Assembly (NCBI RefSeq): GCF_963678635.1
Contig: NC_087069.1
Location: 3,174,166 to 3,238,165 of the forward strand
Source of the DNA: Symsagittifera roscoffensis
Taxonomy: Eukaryota > Xenacoelomorpha > Acoela > Convolutidae
Length of the DNA stretch: 64,000 nucleotides
Direction of reading: 5' to 3'
Made by a program: the position numbers and the translations under genes
Part shown: one piece after another, positions 44,901 to 55,394 of the stretch
Layout: each line of letters opens with the position of its first letter
Numbering within the stretch: position 1 is the first letter of the stretch
The notes under the pieces: model-generated
What the model saw: only the letters and a program-made list of their open reading frames with translations
Database searches by the model: none
What the model was told of the DNA's origin: nothing

Positions 44901-47900
44901 CCCTTCGCTCAGATGTTGGTACACTTCATTGCTGACCCAGGATTTTTCTGAACTCTCCTAGGACACTGCGCTCATATGTTGGTACACTTCATTGCTGTCC
45001 TAGCACTTTTCTGAACTCTCCTAGGACCCTTTGCTCAAGTGTTGGTACACTTCGATGGTGTCTTGATACACTTTGGTATTCCTCTAGTACACTTATGGAC
45101 CTTCCTAGGACCCTTCGCTCATGTTTTGTGACACTTCGTTGCGGTCCCAGAATTCTTCTGAGTTCTCCTACGCCCCTTTGCTCTAGTGTTGGTACACTTC
45201 GATGGGGTCATGGTACACTTCGTTGCTGTCCCGGGGCATTTTTGAGCTCTCCTAGGACCCTTTGCTCAAGTGTTGGTACACTTCGATGGGGTCTTGATAC
45301 ACTTTGGTATTCCTCTAGTACACTTATGGACCCTCCTAAGACCCTTCGCTCAAGTTTTGGGACACTTCCTTGCGGTCCCAGAATTTTTCTGAGTTCTCCT
45401 ACGCCCCTTTGCTCAAGTGTTGGTACACTTCGATGGGTTCATGGTAAACTTCGTTGCTTCCCAGGACTTTTCTGAACTCTCCTAGGACCCTTTGCTCAAG
45501 TGTTGGTACACTTCGATGGTGTCTTGATACACTTTGGTACCCTCCTAGTATACTTATGTACCCTCCTAAGACCCTTCGCTCAAGTTTTGGGATACTTCGT
45601 TACGGTCGCAGAACTTTTCTGAACTCTCCTACGTCCCTTTGGTCAAGTGTTGGTACATTTCGATGGGGTCTTGGTACAATTCGTTGCTGTCCCAGGACTT
45701 TTCTGAACTCTCCTGGGACCCTTCGCTCAGGTGTTGGTACACTTTGTTACTGTCCCAGGACTTTTCTGAACTTTTTTAGGACCCTTCGGTCAAGTGTTGG
45801 TACACTTCGTTGCTGTCCCAAGACTTTTCCGAACTCTCGTAGGACCCTTCGCTCAAGTGTTAGTACACTTCGTTGCTGACCCAGGAATTTTCTGAACTCT
45901 CCTAGGGCCCTTTGCTCAAGTGTTGGTACACTTCGATGCTGACCCAGGATTTTTCTGAACTCTCCTAGGACCCTTCGCTCAGATATTGGTACACTTCATT
46001 GCTGACCCAGGATTTTTCTGAACTCTCCTAGGACATTTCGCTCAGATGTTGGTACACTTCATTGCTGTCCTAGGACTTTTCTGAACTCTCCTAGGACCCT
46101 TTGCTCAAGTGGTGGTACACTTCGATGGGGTCTTGATACACTTTGGTATTCCTCTAGTACACTTATGGACCCTCCTAGGACCCTTCGCTCAAGTTTTGTG
46201 ACACTTCGTTGCGGTCCCAGAATTTTTCTGAGTTCTCCTACGCCCCTTTGCGCAAATGTTGGTACACTATGATGGGGTCATGGCACACTTCGTTGCTGTC
46301 CCAGGACATTTCTGAACTCTCCTAGGACCCTTTGCTCAAGTGTTGGTACACTTCGATGCTGACCCAGGATTTTTCTGAACTCTCCTAGGACCCTTCGCTC
46401 AGATGTTGGTACACTTCATTGCTGTCCTAGGACTCTTCTGAACTCTCCTAGGACCCTTTGCTGAAGTGTTGGTACACTTCGATGGGGTCTTGATACACTT
46501 TAGTATTCCTCTAGTACACTTATGGACCCTCCTAGGACCCTTCGCTCAAGTTTTGGGACACTTCGTTGCGGTCCCAGAATTTTTCTGAGTTCTCCTACGC
46601 CCCTTTGCTCAAGTGTTGGTACACTTCGATGGGTTCATTGTACACTTTGTTGCTGTCCCACGACTTTTCTGAATTCTCCTAGGACCCTTTGCTCAAGTGT
46701 TGGTACACTTCGATGGTGTCTTGATACGCTTTGGTACTCTCCTAGTACACTTATGTACCCTCCTAGGACCCTTCGCTCAAGTGTTGGGACACTTCAATAC
46801 GGTTCCAGGACTTTTCTGAGCTCTCCTACGACCCTTTGCTCAAGTGTTGGTACGTTTCGATGGGGTCTTGGTACACTTCGTTGCTCTCCCAGGTCTTTTC
46901 TGGACTCTCCTGGGACCCTTCGCTCAGGTGTTTGTACACTTCATTGCTGACCCAGGACTTTTCTGAACTCTCCTAGGACACTTCGCTCAGATGTTGGTAC
47001 ACTTCATTGCTGTCCTAGGACTTTTCTGAACTCTCCTAGGACACTTCGCTCAGATGTTGGTACACTTCATGGCTGTCCTAGGACTTTTCTGAACTCTCCT
47101 AGGACCCTTTGCTCAAGTGTTGGTACACTTCGATGCTGACCCAAGATTTTTCTGAGCTCTCCTAGGACCCTTCGCTCAGATGTTGGTACACTTCATTGCT
47201 GACCCAAGATTTTTCTGAACTCTCCTAGGACACTTCGCTCATATGTTGGTACACTTCATTGCTGTCCTAGGACTTTTCTGACCGCTCCTAGGACCCTTTG
47301 CTCAAGTGTTGGTACACTTCGATGGGGTCTTGATACACTTTGGTATTCCTCTACTACACTTATGGACCTTCCTAGGACCCTTCGCTCAAGTTTTGTGACA
47401 CTTCGTTGCGGTCCCAGAATTCTTCTGAGTTCTCCTACGCCCCTTTGCTCTAGTGTTGGTACACTTCGATGGGGTCATGGTACACTTCGTTGCTGTCCCG
47501 GGGCATTTTTGAGCTCTCCTAGGATCCTTTGCTCAAGTGTTGGTACACTTCGATGGTGTCTTGATACACTTTGGTACCCTCCTAGTACACTTATGGACCC
47601 TCCTAAGACCCTTCGCTCAAGTTTTGGGACACTTCCTTGCGGTCCCAGAATTTTTCTGAGTTCTCCTACGCCCCTTTGCTCAAGTGTTGGTACACTTCGA
47701 TGGGTTCATGGTAAACTTCGTTGCTGTCCCAGGACTTTTCTGAACTCTCCTAGGACCCTTTGCTCAAGTGTTGGTACACTTCGATGGTGTCTTGATACAC
47801 TTTGGTACCCTCCTAGTACACTTATGTACCCTCCTAAGACCCTTCGCTCAAGTTTTGGGACACTTCGTTACGGTCGCAGAACTTTTCTGAGCCCTCCTAC

Positions 47901-48240
47901 GACCCTTTGCTCAAGTGTTGGTACGTTTCGATGGGGTCTTGGTACACTTCGTTGCTGTCCCAGGTCTTTTCTGGACTCTCCTGGGACCCTTCGCTCAGGT
48001 TTTGCAACCTTTCATTGCCGTTCCAGGACTTTTCCGAACTCTCTTAGGACCCTTCGCTCAAGTGTTGGTACACATCGTTGCTGACCCAGGAATTTTCTGA
48101 GCTCTCCTAGGACCTTCGCTCAGGTGTTGGTACATTTCATTGCTGTCCCAGGACTTTTCTGAACTCTCCTAAGACCCTTTGCTCAGATGTTGGTACACTT
48201 CGATGGGTTCTTGATACACTTTGGTACTCTCCTAGTACAC
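41945..48240. repeat. 840-bp higher-order repeat domain
   Basis: Equivalent blocks begin at 43,415, 44,255 and 45,095, and again at 46,522 and 47,362, each 840 bp apart (40 monomers). The block at 41,945 lies 1,470 bp (70 monomers) before 43,415. The group starting at 44,255 recurs at 46,522 (offset 2,267 bp), so a larger segment was also duplicated. This shows homogenisation at several length scales. Confidence 0.8.
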
Positions 48241-49670
48241 TTATGGACCCTCCTATGACCCTTCGCTCAAGTGTTGGGACACTTCGTTGCGGTCCCAGGA
48301 CTTTTCTAAACTCTCCTAGGACCCTTTGCTCAAGTGTTGGTACACTTCGATGGTGTCTTGATACACTTTGGTACCCTCCTAGTACACTTATGTACCCTCC
48401 TAGGACCCTTCGCTCAAGTGTTGGGACACTTCGTTACGGTCGCAGAACTTTTCTGAGCCCTCCTACGACCCTTTGCTCAAGTGATGGTACGTTTCGATGG
48501 GGTCTTGGTACACTTCGTTGCTGTCCCAGGTCTTTTCTGGACTCTCCTAGGACCCTTTGCTCAAGTGTTGGTACACTTCGATGGTGTCTTGATACACTTT
48601 GGTACCCTCCTAGTACACTTATGTACCCTCCTAGGACCCTTCGTTCAAGTGTTGGGACACTTCGTTACGGTCACAGGACTTTTCTGAACTCTCTTACGAC
48701 CCTTTGCTCAAGTGTTGGTTTATTTCGATGGGGTCTTGATACGCTTTGGTACTCTCCTAGTACACATATGTACCCTCCTAGGACCCTTCGCTGAAGTGTT
48801 GGGACACTTCGTTGCTGTCCCAGGACTTTTCCGAACTCTCTTAGGACCCTTCGCTCAAGTTTTGGTACACTTCGTTACTGTCCCAGGACTTTTCTGAACT
48901 CTTCTAGGACCTTTCGCTCAAGTGTTGGTACACTTCGTTGCTGTCCCAGGACCTTTCTGAACTCTTCTAGGACCCTTCGCTCAAGTGTTGGTTCACTTCA
49001 TTGCTGTCCCAGGACTTTTCCGAACTCTCGTAGGACCCTTCGCTCAAGTTTTGGTACACTTCGTTACTGTCCCAGGACTTTTCTGAACTCTTCTAGGACC
49101 CTTCGCTCAAGTGTTGGTACACTTCGTTGCTGTCCCAGGACTTTTCTGAACTCTTCTAGGACCCTTCGCTCGAGTGTTGGTACACTTAGTTACTGTCCCA
49201 GGACTTTTCTGAACTCTTCTTGGACCCTTCGCTCAAGTGTTGGTACACTTCGTTGCTGTCCCAGAACTTTTCCGAACTCTCTTAGGACCCTTCGCTCAAG
49301 TTTTGGTACACTTCGTTACTGTCTCAGGACTTTTCTGAACTCTTCTAGGACCTTTCGCTCAAGTGTTGGTACACTTCGTTGCTGTCCCAGGACCTTTCTG
49401 AACTCTTCTAGGACCCTTCGCTCAAGTGTTGGCTCACTTCGTTGCTGTCCCAGGACTTTTCCGAACTCTCGTAGGACCCTTCGCTCAAGTTTTGGTACAC
49501 TTCGTTACTGTCCCAGGACTTTTCTGAACTCTTCTAGGACCCTTCGCTCAAGTGTTGGTACACTTCGTTGCTGTCCCAGGACTTTTCTGAACTCTCCTAA
49601 GACCCTTTGCTCAAATGTTGGTACACTTCGATGGGTTCTTGATACACTTTGGTACTCTTCTAGTACACTT

Positions 49671-50702
49671 ATGGACCCTCCTAGGACCCTTCGCTCAAGT
49701 GTTGGGACACTTCGTTGCGGTCCCAGGACTTTTCTGAACTCTCCTAGGGCCCTTTGCTCAAGTGTTGGTACACTTCGATGGGGTCTTGATACGCTTTGGT
49801 ACTTTCCTAGTGCACTTATGTACCCTTCTAGGACCCTTCGTTCAAGTGTTGGGTTACTTCGTTACGGTCACAGGACTTTTTTGAACTCTCCTACGACCCT
49901 TTGCTCAAGTGTTGGTACATTTCGATGGGGTCTTGATACGCTTTGGTACTCTCCTAGTACACATATGTACCCTCCTAGGACCCCTCGCACAAGTGTTGGG
50001 ACACTTCGTTGCTGTCCCAGGACTTTTCCGAACTCTTCTAGGACCCTTCGCTCAAGTTTTGGTACACTTCGTTGCTGTCCCAGGACTTTTCTGAACTCTT
50101 CTAGGACCCTTCGCTCAAGTGTTGGTACACTTCGTTGCTGTCCCAGGACTTTTCGGAACTCTCTTAGGACCCTTCGCTCAAGTTTTGGTACACTTCGTTA
50201 CTGTCCCAGGACTTTTCTGAACTCTTCTAGGACCCTTCGCTCAAGTGTTGGTACACTTCGTTGCTGTCCCAGGACTTTTCTGAACTCTTCTAGGACCCTT
50301 CGCTCAAGTGTTGGTACACTTCGTTGCTGTCCCAGGACTTTTTTGAACTCTCTTAGGACCCTTCGCTCAAGTTTTGGTACACTTCGTTACTGTCCCAGGA
50401 CTTTTCTGAACTCTCCTAGGGCCCTTTGCTCAAGTGTTGGTACACTTCGATGGGGTCTTGATACGCTTTGGTACTTTCCTAGTGCACTTATGTACCCTTC
50501 TAGGACCCTTCGTTCAAGTGTTGGGACACTTCGTTACGGTCACAGGACTTTTTTGAACTCTCCTACGACCCTTTGCTCAAGTGTTTGTACATTTCGATGG
50601 GGTCTTGATACGCTTTGGTACTCTCCTAGTACACATATGTACCCTCCTAGGACCCCCGCTCAAGTGTTGGGACACTTCGTTACTGTCCCAGGACTTTTCT
50701 GA
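49671..50702 (+). other. longest satellite open frame (343 codons), probably not a gene
   Basis: The longest stop-free run in the array reads as repeats of 21 residues (G-T-L-R-C-C-P-R-T-F-L-N-S-P-R-T-L-R-S-S-V type) with 28-residue variants. It exists because monomers of 21 bp keep phase and contain no stop in this frame. A second plus frame is open too (V-L-V-H-F-V-A-V-P-G-L-F type). No upstream promoter, no unique N-terminus and equal openness of two frames argue against coding. Confidence 0.6.
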
Positions 50703-51935
50703 ACTCTTCTAGGACCCTTCGCTCAAGTGTTGGTACACTTCGTTGCTGTCCCAGGACTTTTCTGAACTCTTCTAGGACCCTTCGCTCAAGTGTTGGTACA
50801 CTTCGTTGCTGTCCCAGGACTTTTCCGAACTCTCTTAGGACCCTTCGCTCAAGTTTTGTTACACTTTGTTACTGTCCCAGGACTTTTCTGAACTCTTCTA
50901 GGGCCCTTCGCTCAAGTGTTGGTACACTTCGTTGCTGTCCCAGGACTTTTCTGAACTCTTCTAGGACCCTTCGCTTAAGTGTTGGTACACTTCGTTACTG
51001 TCCCAGGACTTTTCTGAACTCTTCTAGGACCCTTCGCTCAAGTTTTGTTACACTTTGTTACTGTCCCAGGACTTTTCTGAACTCTTCTAGGACCCTTCGC
51101 TCAATTGTTGGTACACTTCGTTACTGTCCCAGGACTTTTATGAACTCTTCTAGGACCCTTCGCTCAAGTGTTGGTACACTTCGTTGCTTTCCCAGGACTT
51201 TTCTGAACTCTTCTAGGACCCTTCGCTCAAGTGTTGGTACACTTCGTTACTGTCCCAGGACTTTTCTGAACTCTTCTAGGACCCTTCGCTCAAGTGTTGG
51301 TACACTTCGTTGCTTTCCCAGGACTTTTCTGAACTCTCCTAGGACCCTTCGCTCAGGTGTTGGTACACTTCGTTTCTGTCCCAGGACTTTTCCGAACTCT
51401 CTTAGGACCCTTCGCTCAAGTGTTGGTACACTTTGTTGTTGACCCAGGAATTTTCTGAACTCTCCTAGGACCCTTTGCTCAAGTGTTGGTACACTTCGAT
51501 GGGGTCATGTACACTTCGTTGCTGTCCCAGGATTTTTCTGAACTCTCCTAGGACACTTTGCTCAAGTGTTGGTACACTTCGATGGGGTCTTGATACGCTT
51601 TGGTACTCCTAGTACACTTATGTACCCTCTTAGGACCCTTCGCTCAACTGTTGGGAACTTCATTACGATCCCAGGACTTTTCTGAACTCTCCTACGTCCC
51701 TTTGCTCAAGTGTTGGTACATTTCGATGGGATCTTTGTACAATTCGTTGCTGTCCCAGAACTTCTCTGAACTCTCCTAGGACCCTTCGCTCAGGTGTTGG
51801 TACACTTCGTTACTGTCCCAGAACTTTTCTGAACTCTTCTAGGACCCTTCGGTCAAGTGTTGGTACACTTCGTTGCTGTCCCAAGACTTTTCCGAACTCT
51901 CATAGGACCCTTCGCTAAGTGTTGGTACACTTCGT

Positions 51936-53176
51936 TGCTGACCCAGGAATTTTCTGAACTCTCCTAGGACCCTTCGCTCAGGTGTTGGTACACTTCGTTG
52001 CTGTCGCAGGACTCTTCTGAACTCACCTAGGACCCTTCGCTCAGGTGTTGGTACACTTCGTTGCTGTCCCAGGACTTTTCTGGACTCTCCTGGGACCCTT
52101 CGTTTAAGTGTTGGTGCACATCGTTGCTGTCCCAGGACTTTTCTGAACTCTCCTAGGACCCTTCGCTAAAATAATGGGACATTTAGATCACTATCCCAAG
52201 ACCCAAGTATTGGGACACTTAGATCACTATCACAAGACTGCTGGCAAGAATCTTGTACTTCTTCCCATCTTCTAGCTCAAGTGTTTCTTCGCCTGATTGA
52301 AGAATTTCTCCGGAATTTATGTCAAGTATTGGGATACCTGATCCACTATCCCAGTACCACCTCTGGAGATCTAGTATAAAAAATAATCCTCAAAACCCAA
52401 TTTTGTTCACAAAAATTTTCTTTACTAAGTCCCCTAAATTTACCTTCCCTGGTTCAATCCGATGTAAGTCGAAACACGACTTGTTTGTTAGTCTATATTT
52501 TTAGCCGAACCGTTAAAGTTGTCGGAAGTCTCGCCCAAAATTATAAAAAAAAGATTGCTGTCCCAGGAATTTTCTGAACTCTCCTAGGACCCTTCGCTCA
52601 GGTGTTGGTACACTTCGTTGCTGTCGCAGGACTCTTCTGAACTCACCTAGGACCCTTCGCTCAGGTGTTGGTACAGTTCGTTGCTGTCCCAGGACTTTTC
52701 TGGACTCTCCTGGGACCCTTCGTTTAAGTGTTGGTACACATCGTTGCTGTCCCAGGACTTTTCTGAACTCTCCTAGGACCCTTCGCTAAAATAATGGGAC
52801 ATTTAGATCACTATCCCAAGACCCAAGTATTGGGACACTTAGATCACTATCACAAGACTGCTGGCAAGAATCTTGTACTTCTTCCCATCTTCTAGCTCAA
52901 GTGTTTCTTCGCCTGATTGAAGAATTTCTCCGTACTTTATGTCAAGTATTGGGATACCTGATCCACTATCCCAGTACCACCTCTGGAGATCTAGTATAAA
53001 AAATAATCCTCAAAACCCAATTTTGTTCAAAAAAATTTTCTTTACTAAGTCCCCTAAATTTACCTTCCCTGGTTCAATCCGATGTAAGTCGAAACACGAC
53101 TTGTTTGTTAGTCTATATTTTTAGCCGAACCGTTAAAGTTCTCGGAAGTCTCGCCCAAAATTATAAAAAAAGATTG
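51936..53176. repeat. 620-bp tandem duplication across the array edge
   Basis: 51,936-52,555 and 52,556-53,176 are almost identical. Visible differences are few, such as TCCGGAATTT against TCCGTACTTT and one A in an A-run. Each copy holds about 230 bp of satellite followed by about 385 bp of flank. The junction shows ATTGCTG/GATTG micro-homology between the flank end and the satellite start. In the flank, AATGGGACATTTAGATCACT and ATTGGGACACTTAGATCACT-type units are diverged satellite monomers. Confidence 0.9.
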
Positions 53177-54423
53177 TAAAAGTTCGAATAAAAATGAAAA
53201 TTACAAAAACCAGAAAGGTAAGTATACCTAACATTCATGGGCGACTTATGCCGTCTTTCTTAAAAAATGCCCGGTACGTGACTGCCACGCGTTTTTCCTC
53301 CCACCCTACTAGCGGTCTTATGGTTATTCTCCTTTTGGGTTCCAAAAACTGTCTATTTCCGATACTCCCACCCGATCTGACCAGGTTACCTACCTTAGTT
53401 CGATCTTAAATTTGGATCTCCTCGCATTGCAACTCTTTTTCTAAGTCTATGGATGGATCGTTCTAGACTCATGTAACTAAATCGATGATATCGATTGTAT
53501 AGTTGTTACAATGTGTCCCCCCTTTTTGCAATTTTGAACGGCCAACCTCTATCTTAACCAGTACCCTTCTAATCTCCCCCTAATCTGTCCAGCCCAACAC
53601 TTAAGCAGAAAATTCCCTTAAGCGCAATGGGTGCTAAATCTCTCGAGAGAAAGTCCGTAGAACCTGTTTCGAAGCTCTGCTCAAGTTAAAACGTTTCCTC
53701 AAAACAGTGGGTATCCGCTTATCTAATTTTACAATTATTTCCTTTCATGTAAAGTGGATTTTAACGATACCCGGTTGACCAAACAGAACACCTCTGTGTA
53801 CCTTCCTCCGTTTGATCTGTTCTGTTTTGGTCACACTGCTGGTTGGTCACCTGCTGATTGGTCATCTGCTGGTTGGTCACACTTTCCCCCTGGTCTGGTC
53901 ACCTGTTCCAGTCAAGTCTTCCAGTGGTCCGCTGATGTCACAAGCTATCTGAAAACCTTACAACGCCCCACACTTGGAAACCTGTACAACGTTGCTGATT
54001 TGATCGAGACGACCGGTCTTATTGGAAAACAGTATGAGTATACTATTCTAGTTAATAAAAAAGTTTGATCCACCTAATCTGGAAGTCGGAGCCACTGTCT
54101 TTCTTGTATTTTGAATCGTTTTTTGTTCCTATTTCTACTCATTTTTTTTTTTCGTTTTTCTTTCACTTTTTCTCTTTCACTCGTTTTTGTCATCCTAGTG
54201 GCCCCCCTTACTCGGTTACCAAGTCCTCGTTTCGGAAAGCGCACCGGGAAATTTTCTCAACTTTTCTTAAAACGCTAACAAGGTACAACCAGAAGGTGGA
54301 CACGTTCCAGTTCAACCGTACCACCAGTACTCTAGAATGGGCATCTAGCCCGAAACTGTGTCACGTGGGTTCAATCCCGTAGTCTTGATGTCGTAAAAAC
54401 ACCAAGGAGCGCCATAAAAACAC
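53177..54423. other. unassigned sequence right of the satellite
   Basis: No recognisable gene. Open frames of 71-105 codons (53,194, 53,754, 54,065) have no known motif and no partner on either side. A T-rich run lies near 54,140-54,180. A tRNA B-box-like string occurs at 54,368-54,378 but no tRNA fold fits. Confidence 0.5.
53836..53880. repeat. 15-bp tandem repeat x3
   Basis: Three adjacent units CTGCTGGTTGGTCAC, CTGCTGATTGGTCAT and CTGCTGGTTGGTCAC, two identical and the middle one with two changes. It would read as a 5-residue repeat in any translation. Confidence 0.95.
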
Positions 54424-55110
54424 TATGTAACAGTAAATGAGGTTAAAGAAAAATAGGCCCTATAACTATTGGCTCAAGAGTCAGGGACACTGACTCTTGT
54501 GTTTTTCTACCTCAAGCGGTCGGAGCCAATTCGGTTCACTTGTGACAAGGGACTAAAACCCGCGTTACAGCTTAAAGGCCACTACCAACCCCCCGCTCTA
54601 GAAAAAAAGAACGCCCCCATACACAGGTCTCAAAATAGTTAAAATACGCGAACCCCGTTAAAATCAGGGTCGGAACCCTATGTATATATTACTTCTTATT
54701 AGAGAGTGGACTTTTGATCATTTTTAGATGGATCAACCTAAGAACTCTCCCTAACTCAACATAACATTTTATAACACAATCAGGAAATTTAAATTGGGTA
54801 CTCACATACCGACACGACCTTAAGAATTGAGTTAAGAAATCATAAAGCAACTCTAGAATTGATTGGGTAATTAAATTTAACTTGAGAAGTTTGAAATAAG
54901 TAAGTTTTAACTCAAGAAACAAGTTTTTTGTCTGGACCATTGGGCAGCGTCAGCTGTCCACCTTTCCACCGAAGGTTCACTCTGGTCCACTCTAATTTAT
55001 TTCTTCTCCACTCGCGATCACTCTCCGTCTTCGGCCAAGAACAAGACAGCTCTACTGTAGTTCGAATTATGTTTTGGAAATTGCGAACAGCAATTTCCCG
55101 CTGCTATTTT
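54424..55110 (-). repeat. left inverted arm
   Basis: Inverted copy of 57,680-58,349. It keeps most shared blocks but has lost the TATA-like sequence of the right arm (its equivalent reads GGTAGAAAAAC on the minus strand). Read on the minus strand it runs from TGCTGTTCG to ACTGTTACA. Confidence 0.75.
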
Positions 55111-55394
55111 GACAACTTTCCCGCGATTGTAGTTAGATTCGGCCGAGTACCGGCCGAATACCGAACCTAGATCCAGTAAAAATAGCTCCACTCTAAAAAA
55201 GAAAAAATAGAAGTAAAAAAGTTAGACTTAAAAGTGATGACAAGGATTATAGACAAAAATTTTATGATACCTAAGACAAGAGAAGGTTGAAGGCAAGAAT
55301 TGGATGAAAAGGGGAGGCAAGATTCGGGAGAATGAGGCAGTTTCGATTGTGATCGAAACACATCAAGGGATGGAAAGTCGGCTTGGAAGCAGAA

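Larger units (their letters stand above)
34590..52168. repeat. 17.6-kb satellite array: 21-bp monomers in 63- and 84-bp units
   Basis: The array consists of a 63-bp unit (GGTACACTTCG ... GCTCAAGTGTT) made of three related 21-bp monomers. Alternating with it is an 84-bp unit that adds a fourth 21-bp monomer (type GGTACACTTCGATGGGGTCTT-like, or one with TTTGGTACTCTCCTAG). The monomers share AC-CCTT/CACTTCG cores and a TCCT or TCCC end. Lengths stay multiples of 21 over most of the array, with single-base deletions in some higher-order repeats. Both edges carry more diverged monomers, as is usual at satellite borders. It holds no supported gene. Roughly 260-280 units of the 63-bp type would fill it. 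Confidence 0.95.

Noticed and set aside
35045-51442. Dozens of plus-strand open frames (up to 343 codons) as real genes
   Set aside because: They are the stop-free reading of a 21-bp satellite. Two frames are open at once and no unique start or end sequence exists.
34590-52168. CRISPR-like repeat array
   Set aside because: The units are contiguous satellite monomers with no unique spacers, and the context is eukaryotic.
54300-54400. tRNA gene
   Set aside because: GGTTCAATCCC at 54,368-54,378 resembles a B box, but the T stem does not pair properly and no A box or acceptor stem fits.
54689-54940. 83-codon minus-strand protein
   Set aside because: Lies wholly in the inverted arm, its composition is ordinary AT-rich chance coding, and the equivalent frame is not kept in the other arm.
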